DNA of 64,000 bases from Diploscapter coronatus (GCA_964036155.1 OZ038422.1:15523201-15587200), one strand, 5' to 3'. Positions 23,647-38,299 are shown, counted from the stretch's first letter. Numbers and translations are program-made. The notes: a model not told the origin generated them from the letters alone.

Positions 23647-25929
23647 ATGCCTCAGCAGGTCAGGAATTGGTATAAAGACAGAAAGGCACTGTTGAGCTTG
23701 AATGGAGCGTATTTACTGTCGACTTTGGTAGTCTTGAAAAGGATAGATATTTTATGATTTATTTTATTTAGGGCGACCGATTATGGGCCTTCACCATCGG
23801 CATGTTCACACACCAAATCGGTGGAATAATGTGTTTGGTAAATGCAGGACAAATTTAATCGTTTTTAATTCAAGGTACATTGCCACTCAGCAATTAGCAG
23901 ATTCAATCATCAAGTTGATTTTCACACCGATAATAGGAAAAATTCTGGACAAAACCAATCGCAATAAAGGTATTCGAAAATAATAAAATGGAGGAAAAAT
24001 TCGACAATTCAGGCATTCAAATAGCCCTGCTGATTAACAATTTCTGCGTTTCGATATCTGCCTTGGTTTTCGCATATTGTTTCCATTTGTTGGAAACGAC
24101 GCCTGACAAAAAGGAACTGCAAGGTCACGAAAATGTAGGGGATATTTCAATATTTTTACCCGAAATTTTCATTTCCAGATATTCCTACTAATCGCACTGA
24201 TTTTCTCATCGATGGCGAAGGTAGCATCCGAAATTGAGAGAATGGCTTTCACCAAGGATTGGATCGTGGTGCTGGTACAGAGTTCGGAAAATTCACGACT
24301 ATCGGGTATTGTCAGTTTGTCAATTTTTGAATTATAAGAAAGTTTCAGCGCAAAATTCGATCATGAATGTGTTGGACCAAGTATCTGCCGCGCTACTTCC
24401 ACTTTTCACTGGGATTTTATTGGATACGTTTAGCAGGTCAGATACTTTTATCGAATTCCTGAATCTCTGCCCTTTTTGCAGAATTGTTTGCTGCGTCTTT
24501 GTTATCGTTTACAACATTTCATCGTGGATCATCGAAAGTCGAATTCTGCACACAGTCTATCGAGACACACCAGCTCTAAAGAGGAGGAAATGTATGATTT
24601 CAGTTTAGTAACTTTTCTTGCTCAGTTTGGCATGTTTAGCAGTGGACTCGGAAGAAATCGTCGAAGCCCAAGGAAATGTATCGTGGGTCCGTTCATTCAA
24701 GCTTTACTTCAATCAGAAAGCTTGGAGACCTGCATTTGCATTAGCAATGTTGTACTTCACCGTTTTGAGCTTTGACAATGTGAGTGATAAGCAGAGTTTT
24801 CTTTTTCGAGTTTCATAAAATTGAAAATAGAACTTCATGCACTTTTTCTGCAATTATCTGTAATGAATTTATCGATCAATGTCAACGAATGGATTTTAGC
24901 TGGCTATCTCATACGGCGCCAAGCAAGGTTTATCTGCTACAGCTCTAGGTACATTCATGACAGCAGGTTCAATCTGCGGCCTACTAGGAAATGTGTCGTA
25001 CACTTACTTTGAGAGATGCATGGGGCTTCTGCTTACCGCGCTGATAGGATTTTTCGTGAGTTCTTAGAAGTATCGAGAAGATTTCTATAATAAATCTTGT
25101 TGTGGAAAGAAAAAAAAGGATTCTCTCAAGAAAGCCTAATGATACCTTTTTAGAAATTGATCAGAGAATTTCAGTTGCAAAATGCCTGCGCTATGACGGC
25201 AGGCTATTCACAAGTTTTCTTCGACAGTCCTTTGAACATCACTGGATACGTTGAAAATTTCGAGTTGAAGGTCTAATGATAAAGCTATGTTGAGTTTTCA
25301 ATAGAAGTTTAGTCCTGGCCTTCACGAATCATATCCGAAATTCAATCACCGAGCACGAGGAGTGACATCGCTGCACTACCGGCCAGTCAATGGCCTCTGT
25401 CCATCATTTTATTCTTTGTCGGAATTACCTTCGCTCGATATGGTTAGAAATATGTTTCTTTATCAACTCTACTCTTTAATGAAATTGCCAGGGTTGTGGA
25501 TAATCGATCCGACCATCATCCAGATCATGCAGGAGACAATACCTGAACGGAATCGATACCGAATATTTGGTGTCCAAGCATCAATCAGTGAATTCTTCTC
25601 AATGCTCAAGGACATCATGGTAGGTTTGAACAAAAATCCTATAAAATTTCACGTATTTTCAGGTCATCTTGTTCTTCCAAACGGAGATCTTCGGTGCACT
25701 CTGCGTCGTGTCTGCTTGTTCAGTAAATCTAGCGACGATTCTCTATTTCACTTACTTCATAAAGGTAATAAATTTTGCGAGAAAACGATAGATCGTTTAA
25801 AAATTTGAACCAACAATTCAGGAATATTCAAATTCTCGCAAGTCAGACAATACAGCAACATCAAATGACACTGAGCTTGAAAACATCAAACAACCCCTTG
25901 AAAATGTAACTGATCCGACAGAACTGTAA
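23647..25929 (+). CDS. Ferroportin-like iron exporter (SLC40 family), iron-site residues changed
   Basis: Fourteen exons: 23647-23727, 23772-23830, 23875-23969, 24013-24134, 24179-24305, 24349-24436, 24482-24591, 24640-24779, 24900-25055, 25175-25270, 25313-25442, 25492-25619, 25663-25764, 25822-25929. They encode 513 residues, close to the family's 540-570. Landmarks match ferroportin in order: LSTLGDRLWAF, IGKILDKTNRNK, FTKDWIVVLVQ, SIMNVLDQVSAALLP, TVLSFDNLAISYGAKQGLS, ITFARYGLWIIDPTIIQIMQE, and SEFFSMLKDIMVILFFQTEIFG. Vertebrate ferroportin binds iron through Asp39/His43 and Cys326/His507. Here Asp29 is kept, but the others are Ala33, Asn274 and Lys441. The Asp of the conserved DWIVV motif (Asp146) is kept. 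It should sit in the plasma membrane as a major-facilitator-type exporter, but its ion may differ. The start follows an ATTTCAG acceptor by seven bases. Confidence 0.9.
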
Positions 25930-28900
25930 TTTCCTGCTATGCATAATTTGTATTTATTGAGAAATTTCATTCTTTCATTATGCGAAATTTTTAGTTACAA
26001 TGATAGCTCACATTTACGTTTGCTCAGTGCTTCCTTGTTTTATTTTTGAAATTTTTTTAATTATCTATTCTGCTTACTTCATTCACCGCTTTCCAGTGTC
26101 TTTATTCGCTTTATAATTACCGGTACAATTCATTTTCGACCTCCCCAAAAAGAAATTTTTATCGTTTCTTCAACATTTTTCAGGGTGTTTTTAAAAGATC
26201 CCCAAAGTATCGTTAGAATTGCACTTTTGTGGACAAAAGCCTATAGCCGTGGAATTTGAACGCCGAAAAGTGGGTGGAGACTGGGCGACTAAAAAAGGAG
26301 CACAAATTTTCGGCTGCAGAAAAAAGGCTTGCCATAGAATGTATTGGGCAAGAGAGTTTAGTGAAAAGAGGGAAAATTGCGAGAAATATGAGTGGGGAAA
26401 ATTGGATGTCTGGATTTGTTTATTGATGCCTAAAGGCCGCGAACTTCCTGCTAGAGGCATGCCTTTGCTGCAGGCCTAAACTCGAGTACACAAAGTTATT
26501 TTTTCGAGAAGCTGAAAGAGTTTCGGATTTGAAGAGAATCGGAGAGATTGAATTTTGAGAAATAGCTCGGGAAAGCGAGATGTTCGTTGAGCTTGCAGAA
26601 TTTTTTGAGGAGGGCTTAGAGAATAGAAAACACGCGGAAGGCCAGGAAAAAGCTTAAAGCCAAATGAGAAATAAGGAGGAGGAAAGAAAGAGAATTATAC
26701 GAATATATGAACAGGCGTGTGAAGTGAGATGTTCCAGACTCTAAGAGAAAAGGAGAAAATAAGGATACAAAGAATGCGCCCTTCTCGACTAAAAAATGCC
26801 TACTGAATTATGCTATAAGCACTCTTTTGGCCGTGTGTTCAGAAATAGAAGTACGAAAGAACAGAGGCGCTCGGAATGGAAATACAAGGAGACAGGGCTG
26901 AAGGAAAGGCCTAGGAGAAATTCGCAACACGGAAGCGGCCCGAAATAGCTGTGTCGGAGAATTTGCCTAGTTTTTCCTCGACGAAATGTACATTTTGTGT
27001 TGCAATTTTCTGACGAACGGCTATTGGGAAATGAGTTCTGTCCTCTGACCGGAAAACACGACTTTTTAGTTAAGACAGACATCCTTAAATGGAAACACAG
27101 CAAGAGAGGCCAAAGCCTAATTAGAAATCTATGCATAAACAACCAATTATCAACATAAAGCACATCTTGTAGTTCCTTGTAGACAGAACAGATCAAAACA
27201 GATGGGATTAGCAAGGATTAATGCTCAAGAAACAAGATTTTTTATCCGCAGTTGAATTGAAAATATTTACAAACTTTCAAATTACTCGTATTTCCTGAAA
27301 TTTTCGGATTGCGAAAGTTTGATCAGCTTTTCTAACAAGAATTTTTCTGACTGTAGATGATTCCTAATCATCGTTAATTATTCTGGAATGATGATAAATT
27401 TATTTAGGAGTACTAACAAAACAGTTTGTACTCTACCAATGCTAATTATCATTTTTAAAAATATTGTTTCTTTTCTGAAGACCATTACACAAAAAGCTGA
27501 ATTTTGATTCGTTCATCTTCGAACTAAGCTACATCAACATCCTCGAATTCCCTCCAGGGAATTATAGCATTTTTAGCATATTTCATGCCGAAATAGGAGA
27601 TATTTCAAGTGAATTAGTCGATTTCTGTGATATTATTTTCGACGTGCTCACAAAGGCAGTTCGAGAAATCACAGATGACCTAATTTGGGAAGCGAACGAG
27701 AATATACTTATGCACTTCCGCGTCTACACATTTTTGCGTCTTTTTGTGTTCGACAAGTAAAATTTAGTTGTGAGGTGTCAAAGAGTCAAAGCTTTGAATA
27801 AATGCACAAATAAAGGTTTTGTTGCGATGGAGGAATGAGAAATCAAATGTTTAATAACATCGATATCTTCGAATTATTTGGATATCCACTGTTTGCATTG
27901 TTAAACAATGCATATTTTGTACGATTTCGTAAGTCATTTTCCAACGTTATAACGGAAGCAAAATTTCCACACATTTTTATAAAATTCCACCTTTGCAACT
28001 ATAGTGTGCTTTATCAATAATTCATCACGTGGCATTCGAAATAATGTTCCTGAAATTGCATTTTTCTCGGGTTACATTTGCCATTTCATCAACATAGAAG
28101 AACCAAAAACCATTAAATTTTAAAAAATGAACGCGGAATTGCTTGAATTGAATCCAAAAGGTTATTTTTGAGTGAATGTAGAAAATAATATTTTAATTCA
28201 TCCAAAAATAAATACTCAAGAGGACTAGACTTTTGTTCTTATTCTTCTTCTTCTCGAGTATTCCAGGAAGCATCTAAGGCTTTGTCTCATTGGCAAGGTT
28301 TCTTGGGATTGCACAATTTTAGGAGCAAATTGAATGGCTTATTTAGTTTTGACTTCCTTGAGATATTTTGTTCGAATTTTCGCAGAATTCACAACGTTCA
28401 CTTATCTTTATATCGACGTTATATTGACTTCAAGTTGTTGAACCTTTCAAAATTAGGCTTTTTCCTCAAATAAATCTCTCATTTTTATGAAATAAGCTCT
28501 TCTGAATTGCTAGATTTGCCAATTTATGTGTCATACTGTAGACTCTATTCATCTCATGAATACTTCTAACTCTATTGAAAACTCGTCGAAGTCAGCCCTT
28601 TTCAAGCAGTTTCTCCAGTTCCGGAATCCGCTTTGTGACCTGAGACGTTCCTTTATTCCTTTATGTGTTTGGAGCGGGTGAACGCAGCCTCAAAGCCTAG
28701 CATTCTTAACCCAATTATTATTTCATACACAAACTCAAAACCCTTTGATTTTTTATTGTCGAATACGTGAGAATGAGGAACTTTTCGAAGGGCGAAAAAA
28801 CAAAAGCAAAAATCTAGCGTCATTTTGAAAAGTTTGAACGAGCAGAAAATCAACGTACTTTCATGATAAACTAAAAATTATACTGAAACTCGAAATTAAG

Positions 28901-29299
28901 TAAAAAAATAGAATAATCACAGATTGTTTGCACACTTGCTGCAATTCAACGCTTGATCTTCCTGATTTCCATCGATTTTCACTTCCAGGGTTGTCCTGAA
29001 GCTTCGATTTCGAAATTTTGAAATTTTGACTTTGAGACAACTCTGTTCACTTTGACATAAAATATAACCTACGATTTTAGTGATCTTCGCTAAAGAAGCT
29101 CATCTGTCAAAATCAGTGCTTGAGTGGTGAGTTAGCAGAACTTTATTGGCAAGAATCTATTCCTGGTTCAAGTTTTCGCGAACACATTAGGCTACGTACA
29201 ATTGTCTGATTAATGTGCAAACATTTGGTTCCACTAGACTCGATTTCGGTTGAATTATTCACTGCGATATTTTCATTTTCATGTCTGACTTTCGGAAGA
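25930..29299. other. Gene-poor stretch, proximal part
   Basis: From the ferroportin stop onward. 26200-27200 is purine-rich on the plus strand, which suppresses stop codons and yields long but unconvincing frames on the minus strand (26813-27214). No domain, signal peptide or consistent exon chain was found. Confidence 0.5.
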
Positions 29300-30300
29300 C
29301 TCTACTTTTGGCAACATTTCCTGCCAATATAGAGCTTTCGCTATGCTGTCGAACTTTACGTCGCACATGTCAAGTGCAAATCAGTTGATGAAATGCGAAT
29401 TGGCTGCTTTGCCCTCGAAAGATTTTATTGTTGCGAAAATTTCAGACCCAAATTTTGCACATCTCTTCATAGGGCTTTTCATCGCTGCTATTTTCTAGTT
29501 CCTTGTGATCTACGATCAAAACGAAAGAGGAAGACACAGAGGGGAGGAGACGCGCGCGCGGGGCTGAGTAGAGGAAAAATAAGGGAAAGGGAGAGGAGGG
29601 GAACGACAGCTGAAGTACGGCACACACACACACACACACAAAGGTTGCAGCGCGAAAATTTTGAACGACGCTGATAAAAAATGCTGAACGACGGGGCGAG
29701 CTTTCTCACACTTTACGAATAGCAAAGAGGCAAAGTGTTTGTTCCATATTCACTCGATTCATTCGGCCAGAGCTTTTTTCCAAGGCAATTCGACCTTCGT
29801 CGCTCCTTCTCCTTTATGAAGTGTATAAAGAGTGAAAGAGAAAGAATGAAATGAAAAGAACGTGTACTTCTTTTTGGAATTCTTTCCCTTTCCTTGTGAC
29901 AGGGAATGCTCGTTCTGCTTGTGACTTGGCATATCCGCTCTTTTTGAGAGGAAAGAAAGTCAGGACGCGTCTCCTGGATTCGAAGAAGAAGAAAACGAAA
30001 TGAACGAAAATTTGAGAGTTCAGAAGAAAAAAGGGGGAAATGGAGCATTTGGCACTGCAACATTTGGCTGTCGAAGCGCTCAAAATGTAGCAAAGACTCG
30101 GCTGATTTTTGCAAGAACGCCTGCTTTCCTTTCTTCTTCCTCGAGCTTTGTGATGTTGAAAAGTCAAAGAGTTGCATTACAACAAATACACTGCTCGATC
30201 GAGAAGCGAAGAGAAGAGACTTCCACCGAATCACGCATCAGAGGCTCAAGCAGGAGCAATTTTTAGAACGAATGATCGTCAGAACGTGAAATTGATGGAT
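29300..30300. other. GC-richer, purine-rich island with CA microsatellite
   Basis: A local rise in G and C with GAGGAGACGCGCGCG at about 29545-29560, long GA/AG tracts and a CA repeat. Open frames on the minus strand (29713-30234) follow from the strand's base bias. It may be regulatory DNA. No coding exon supported. Confidence 0.45.
29621..29640. repeat. (CA)10 microsatellite
   Basis: Ten uninterrupted CA units, within the purine-rich island. Confidence 0.95.
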
Positions 30301-33300
30301 GAATGCCATTCGATAGCGTAAGATTTGACGTGCATTCGGCAAAAGACGAAAATTTGAGAATCTGGACTCAAACCTAGCTCAGATCAAGAAATTTTGAAAT
30401 ATATCAGAAGATCTGCCATAGTGTGTATAATTTTAATGGATTTATTGTGATAAGCACAAATATAAATTTCGCTCTCTTCAATATAAATATTTTTCCCACA
30501 CAAAGCAGAAGAGTTTGGAGATTTTTTTCTTCATGCAAAATCCGAATTCCATCCAGCTACATTTTATTCATTTGCTCGTACGCAATCGTTCGTCCCCTCG
30601 TCAGGCTAAAACATATGTGCACTTTCTGCTAAACTTCAGCCTATCGAGTTTCAAAAATTCATGAGACCGAAGAAGCAGAAAAGTGAAGGGATTTGTTTCT
30701 GCGTTTTCTACGTAACGCGTAAGCATACGGTAGATTTGCATTTTGTAGACGTTTGCCGCGGCAATTCAAAGATAACACGCAAATTTGCTGCAGGCAAACT
30801 CGAACAAACATGTGAATTTGGAAAAATCGCTTTGAAGTTTCGAAAGATCTCGGCAAAATCATCGAGCTCCAAGTTGTGATTAAGAAAATCTATCTTCAAG
30901 ATCTTTGAATCATTTCTCGAAATCCTCCCAATAAAATCCCATCAAATGATAAAACTTTAGTCCTTTCTTTTGAAACGTGTAGCTTATCCTGCATGACAAA
31001 AACAAGTAAATTAAGTAAAAGCGTCTTACAAAACTTACACCTTGCGCATATTTCTGACACCGCAAATGATATACGAAACTAATCAGGCCGGATCCAAAAT
31101 AATGCGTTATTTTCGTCGGATTTATAGTCTAAAATCGATTTCTTATGATATTATCCGAATTATCTCAGGAAAAGCTTTAAGTGAAATGCGAGACGTAAAT
31201 ATTTTTAAGACGTATTTAATAGTTGAACGGCTAATTCTCTAGGCTACTGTAGGATAGAAATCAGCCATTTTCCAGGCGAACCGATGTTAAGCCGCGATAA
31301 TAACATCGTCCTTAGAAAGATTTACTAATATTTTGATTCAACGTTCAAAATTTATTGGGTTGTCGCATAAATCCTAGCTAGATTTTCTAAATTTTTATTC
31401 CTCTAACAGATTTATGAAACCAAATAGGGTTTTCAATGGAAGAGCCAACCTGTCTTGAGCTATCATTTGATAGCCCTATTAATTGTAAGAAAATTTCGTG
31501 AAGCAACTTTGCAAATTTTCACTACGAACAATGTTATAATTGGTTTTTTGAGAGCTTCATACAAAAAGCAACCATTTTCAGTTGACGAACAAAACGCGTG
31601 TGTTTGCAGTTGAAGCCGAAATTTTATAGTACTGCAGAGTAACTGGGTATACCTTTCAAGTAATACCATATTTACACGGAAATTCATGGTCGCTGATTCC
31701 AGGCCGAATTATTTATGGCTAGCAAAAAATGCCCTTATTTCATACATGTCGAAAATGGTATGGAATAAAAGTCCAAAACAAGATGATTATAACGCCGAAA
31801 ATCCCGTTTAGTTTTAGAAATCTTTGTTAGAGAAATGAAACTCTCAAAAACTTGGACAGAACTTCTGCGACAACCCAATAATAAGATATATCGAGGATTA
31901 GCTTTCCGGAGGAAAATCGTCGGGCAAACCGACACTTTTTAGATCAAGCCTCTGAAACCCCAGAAAAAGTGGGTGAGATTAAATGTCTGAAGATTCGATT
32001 TTGATAAGACTTATTTTCAGAAAATTTTCGGAATTTCACATTTTAAAACCGAACCTCAAACTTCGTTTTTGAAAGCCCAACATTTTTACTTGTCATGTGA
32101 ATCAGTTTCCGACGAGAAGTCAAAGCCTCGAGTTACCAAAAACCCCCAAAAAAAATCTGTTGAAGTTTTCCTCATCACGTGATAATTGCAATGTTTCGAA
32201 ATTATCATTGATCGAAAACTTTGAACTTCTATAAAAATTATCTCACAACCAGGGAGATGAAATAGTATTCAGATTCCAAAAATCCAGGAACAAATCTGAT
32301 TTTGATTCCGAATGTGTTTTCAAACTCTAACTCCTTTAGACCATGAACATAATCCGGTATCGTTTTCACAAATCAAGCATACCCATAGATTATGCAAAAC
32401 CAAACAAATTCACAACCAGTAAGATTTTCTCAAGGTTACTGTAAAAATTTTAAATGGATAACCAACTCATTCCCGGAATTCTCATTTCATCATTTTTGAA
32501 TGCACTGCAGTCTCTTTCAACTTTCCATTCCTCGAGATTTATTCGTGAGGTTTAGCCCATAAATAGCTTGCTAGTGGCATATTCTGCGTTCTCAGAACTT
32601 CTCAGGAATTCGTTTTTCTCGATCTCTTCTAATCTTTTTAATTTGTCCCCTATTTATCGTCGCTCTCTCGAATTGCAACACTATTTCCGCGTGAGCATTT
32701 CTATCTCAGCCTGTGAGTTGTGCTGCATTCAAAAAATGCGTCCACGTTCTCTCGAAGAAGAGGCATTCAGCATCTCTCGAGCCTAGTTCCGTGTTCGGCT
32801 TCAGGCCTCGAGGCCTAGCGGCTCTAAAAGGAGCGCTGTTCGAGGAATCGGAAACTTTCAAAAAGGCCGCAATTTGCGAGCAGCAGTCAGTCTTTGCATT
32901 GCATGATGAACTCGGCAACAAAAATGCTCAGCGAGCTCTGACTTGCCGATGCAAAAACGATGAAATTGCTCAACGACTCATCGAAACTACGAAATACATC
33001 GAGAATGTTTCGAAGAATGACTCGGCCGACTCAAGACTAATTCTGATGACTAGGTGAAAAAGTCAACCCGAAGCATTTATTAGCGAGCTCAAAAAAGTGT
33101 TGCAAATGAAGTAAATAAAGTTTATGATTTTTCACTGAGTCCTATATCATAAAGTGATCATTATCTAATTGCAGCTCTGTTCCGACAATCCATTTTCCCA
33201 GAAAACGCTTGCAAACATCGAAAAATCGACTATAAAGTTCAGAAGGGTACTAAATTTGTGTGCGTTCGACTAAAAGTACACGGGAAAGAAGGAGGAAGGA

Positions 33301-36300
33301 CACACGAGAGCAGAGTTGTGTTGGTCACATTGTTCGAGTGGAAAAAGAGGCGTGGTCAGTTTTTGGCCTGCCCTTGCAAACCAAGTGGTCACTTCCCTAT
33401 GCTCCTTTTCTTTCGGGACCCGGTTATTTTTAGCCCGCGTCGTAGTAATTTTTTTCGGGCAGCCGCATTTTTAGTCTGAACACTTTACGCTACTTTTCAG
33501 CAGCAGCAGCAGCAGTAGTAATTTCATATTTTAGTTTCTCACCATCACATGATTTTATTTTCGTCCTTAATTTTAATTCAAAATTTATTTTGAGGGGTGG
33601 AAATCAGCGATCATCAAAAGTTGATGATGAAACTCGACGGCTAGATTATTTTGGTCTAATTCTGGTGCGAATGCGGGAAATTAAGGCATTTCAAAATGCG
33701 CTTCCTCATTCAGATACCTCTAATTGACCAAATATCGCGCCGAGCGACATGAATAGCACTAATGTTTCATTCGAAAACGAATGAAAGTGCATACAAATCT
33801 GCAGATCTAACAGCTTTTATCATATTTGGTAGAATTTTGTCACTTTTTCGATTATTGCATGTTATCAAAGATTAGAATAAGTAAAAACCCTAAAATACAT
33901 TGTTCCGATTCTATTAACTCATTATCGCATACAAAAATTAAAGGTTGCTGTGTAGTCTCGCAGATTATTTCAGAGCATTTCCACTTATTGTTGACAGTTC
34001 TTCGAAACAAGTATACAATTGTTGGCTCTAGATTAAGAATTGTTCGATTCAATTACTATTTCGATATCATGAAATGTGCATGATCGGATTTCTCATTATG
34101 AGCACAGAAATAAGGCATTTCGTGTGAACATTAGGCATGCGGTGAAAGTTCAAAATTGGTCCTTAGTCAGGTGAAAAACAAGCTGAATTCGAAGAATCAA
34201 CCGGCACGCATAAGCAGAGGAGAGATTAACAGAGCGATTGGTATTTAGAACTGCATGAATAGATTTAGATATCTATGACATTTGCATACACTATTTAGGC
34301 TGGGGATGAAATCTCAATTTTCCAAGTACCAAATGCAGTCGGCTCTCACAGTACTTGATGTTGTTCAGACGAAATTCGCGAATTTTCACCGATCAAAGCA
34401 GAATATTTATTCTGTCAGACGTCCGATTTCCTCTTTACCAAGAACTTCTTGAATATGCATTCTTTTCGTAAATCTGCGCTCACGATTTATTGCAGCAGAG
34501 TTTGCTTCCCCTCATATAATTAGGCTAATTATTTTCATTCAGCAGCATTAGTAATTGCAAACATTGGACGCGAACAGATTATTATTTTGCGAAATCGTTC
34601 TCGGCAATATTTATAATCTTTAGCTCAGCGAAACATATTCGAGCAGTTTTATTGAAAAAGAGGGTCGTCTCTGTTGAGATTAAAATTGAGTCAGAGCGTC
34701 ACAAGACCAACCGTCCATATCATATCATCTTTCTCCCTATTATCATAGCAAAATATCCTCAAAATCTGCGCTTTTTTAAGCGCAAAAGAAACTTCTAAAG
34801 TGATTATTTTCTTAGCGTTGGTTTGTTTTGACATCGTTGGTTGCATCATAGGGTTATTTTTGGCTCCAAGGGATTGAGAAGTGAAAGATCGAATTGAGGA
34901 AGCTTGAGAGAAGTGACAGTCGGCCGGAAATGAGACTGGGAGCGAGAACGGGCAGATCAAGGCAACTGGAGGAACTGGGATAAAGATAGATTTGATAAAG
35001 GGGCAAAGACGTTTGTTGGGTTGAAAGGGAACGACGATATTTCAAGCTCGTTGAAAAGCTCATCGAGTTCATCCTCTACAAATTGATCAAGTTCATTCCT
35101 TTGCTCCTCTCCCAAATCATGAGAATTTGGCAATTTGTAAATGACGGAATCCATAGTTAAAGATGGTAAGGGGCGAGAAGAGTTGGAAGAAATGGTGTGA
35201 AAATTGATGCGCTTCGTCATTTCATCAAATAAAGGGTTCTAACGTATCGCTTTAAAAAAAAGAGAACATAACAAGCGAGTGTTTGGAAGGGGTTTTCAAT
35301 GAAAACTATTATCTTTCGTAAAATTGGAACGTTCGTCCGGCTCATTCTTCTTCAACGCCACTTTTTATCTTTCTAAGTGAATGAGTTCTATTGAGCTATG
35401 TGAAAAACTCAATCCTGCATACATTTTGCAAGTGGGGAAAACGAGGGCACGCCCTCATCGAAAATCGACTGATCGAAGGGGTTATCCCAATTTTCGATAG
35501 ATTTCCACGATTTAACTGCGATTTATGTTAATTATGCTTAGAATAATTAGATAATTGGCTAGTTAACTCTTTCTGGGCGTTTTTGACAAGAAAAACTTGA
35601 AACTCAATTGGCAATTGGGCCAGCTGTATCGAACAGCCGACTTTCGATGAGAGTGTGGCCTCATTTTCTTCACTTGCGAAACGTATGCAAGATTGAGTTT
35701 ATCACATGGCTCAACGTGAGTAAGTGAGTAATAGAGAATACGTAAGATGTTTTTTTTCTCCAAAAGGCGATGATCTCTTGCTTTTCGATGTTCAACATTC
35801 AAGCATCCCAAAGCAATCCATTACAATGAGCCTCTCTTCTCTTTGCAGTCGTTTTGTCTTTGTACCTCTTCTTTGCTGCTTCAACTTCTTGCCCTCTCAA
35901 TTGGAGTCATTGGAGTGACTCGTCATCATCAAGTCATTTGGTCCGCCCGCCTCCCTCTCTCCCTCCCTCCTGAATCCCCTTTCAGCTAAGAATGCCTGCG
36001 GCTGTTCGCTCTCACTCTGGCTTCTCTCGTTCCCCTGTCCCATTCCAATCCCTCGCTGGGTCCTCTCCCGTCTCTCAATTCCCTTTTCCTCGACTCGTTC
36101 GCCGTGCCGATGGCATTTTTACTTCCTGGTCGGTTTGTCGATCAGAGAGCAGTGGGCTTGGCCTCTGCTGCAGAAAGCAGAGAGACAGGCAGATATTGAA
36201 GCTATCCTCAAGGAGAATGGGGAATAGAGAAGGAGAATCAAGTAGATAGAGGCAAAAGTACATCAGACATTGAGATAGGGATGAACGAATGAAAATAGAA

Positions 36301-38299
36301 GGCAAAATTGAACAAAGAGGAATGAACGCTGACAATAAGAACTATCTTCTCTTCCTTCCTTTTTCTGCATCTTTCGACGCTCTCTAGAATGCTCGCTGAC
36401 TCGCATTTCTTCTGCTTCTTTCGATTCTCGAACTCTTTTGCTAGGCTATTTTTGCAATGTTGCGATTCCGAGGAACTTTCGAAGAGTACGAGCACTAGAG
36501 TAACGCCTGTCGTAACTTTACTTTTTCCCAAGTAACACATTTTTCGATCTTATTCATTTGACTCTTGGAATAATCACATTTTTTAACATTCATCCAACGC
36601 ATATTTGGAAACTTAGGGCATTTTTCAACTCCAAAATCATCAATATTTTGCCTGAAACTATGACATTTCCAGATTGATGTTATTATTCATTCCTGGCGAA
36701 ATGAACACTGGATTGAAAATTTATTGTATTCTTTTTAAACCAAATTTCCATATCCAAACTAAAAAGATGGAAAGATCATAGATAGTGAGGAACGTAGAAT
36801 CTCATCTTTATACGACCTTTCCTAACATAGATTAATAGTGTTTTCATATCTTTACGTCCCTTTTTCTCTCCACGTTGTCAATATCATTTGTGAACCACTC
36901 TAGCCCAAATATTCAGCATTATTGGTGAATTTTGAAGTCTTCTTACGTTCATCAGTAGTCTAATCTAGATACTTTTTGCATGGAATGTCACACTTCATCC
37001 AGAAGTTGTTAGATTTCCATTTTTACATGGACAATTATGAATAATTTTCATAAAATTATGCTCATAATTGAACTCAACTAACTGTAATTTCCTTGAGGAA
37101 ATATGTCGAGCCGTCTCCAAATACCTAATTCTCGCTGCGACGTGAAAGTTCTGGCTAATATCAGCCAACTTATTATCCCCATTATTTTGTTAAACTTGGC
37201 AATTCACAATGAGCGTTGGTATTTAGTCTATCGACGATGTAAAAGTTTCTATGGTTTGTTACTCGAGTCTCTTTTCAGTAATTCGATCGAGGAAGTTGCA
37301 TTATTCTGCCATTTTGTCAACGAATTTCATGTTCCTTCCAGATACGTCTGTGCAAATGTTAAAGTTTGGACGACGGATCCTTTGAATTATGAAATATCAG
37401 GGTTGAACCACAAAACGTTCGTGTAGTTAGTCATCAAAAATGAAATGCACATGTTAGCTGTCTAAATAACTAAAATTGCTTGCAGCAATAAGATTTTTGC
37501 AGTCGACATTTTCATGCGATGAAAAACGATTTATACGCAGTTCGTTTTGCTAAATTTTAGTCAGATTTTTTTTAAGAAAAATGCTCTCATAATTTCGTTT
37601 TTAATTACCAATTGATCATTTTATTCAATTTTTGTGGCGTTAGTTTTCCTGGTAAATTCACTGAAGTTGTGCAGACGAAAAAGTGGGAAAATTCTTTGAA
37701 TTGCAACCGGATAATTATTAATTTCTAACTAGCTTCTGCAATTTATGCCCTTTCATAGAATATTGTAAAGTACGTCTAACGCCCCTTATAATAGCAGCCG
37801 AAAGTTGAATTTCGGGGTAATGAGAATTTAATTTCGGTCGAAAATAAGTCGAAAATTTATTAAATTTGCGCTTGAAATTTTGCAGGCGACTTCAGATTAT
37901 TTAGTCAAAAACTCTAAAAATACGAAAACTTGTTTTTTGACCAATTTTTAGAATATACTATCCTAATTCTACTTCTCGAAACTAAAACTCTCCTATGATA
38001 GCAGCCTCTATCATGTCATCATCTCACCATCAGCATCTTGACGAATTTCACCATTCCAGGCCATTAATTTCCCGAAACTGTTTTAATTGTTTGAACATTT
38101 GAACTTTGTCTTTCGAACTTTTGATATTAGATTGTCTTTAAACGCAATTTCACAGCCACAAAGTCGTTTTATGCTAGCATCGGGTTTCGGAAAAGAGGGC
38201 CGATCGACCGTTAAATCACAGGAGGGGGCGCTGTTATCTTGAAAGGCGAAAAATGGCAATGGTTTCGACATTGCAAAGTTCGAGATTGTCGTATTTTCC
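30301..38299. other. Gene-poor stretch, central part
   Basis: Eight kilobases without a gene I can support. It contains alternating AT-rich and pyrimidine-rich segments, for example CT-rich runs at 35940-36120. A 107-codon frame at 37103-37426 has an ATG but no recognisable domain. Probably intronic or regulatory DNA for the downstream nuclear receptor. Confidence 0.45.
33498..33515. repeat. (CAG)6 trinucleotide repeat
   Basis: Six CAG units followed by TAGTAG. Not inside a supported coding exon. Confidence 0.95.

Noticed and set aside
72..25929. Mn-type CDF and ferroportin in one window as a metal-homeostasis cluster
   Set aside because: They are 22 kb apart with many unrelated genes between and no shared regulatory sequence was seen.
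26813..27214. 133-codon minus-strand open frame with hydrophobic segments
   Set aside because: Same base-bias explanation. No introns, no family resemblance, no clean signal peptide.
29713..30234. 173-codon minus-strand open frame
   Set aside because: It lies in strongly purine/pyrimidine-biased DNA that suppresses stop codons, and its Ser/Phe/Arg-rich translation has no recognisable domain.
34691..35220. Overlapping minus-strand frames that look like a small gene cluster
   Set aside because: Three frames overlap in different phases without splice signals to join them and show no domain.
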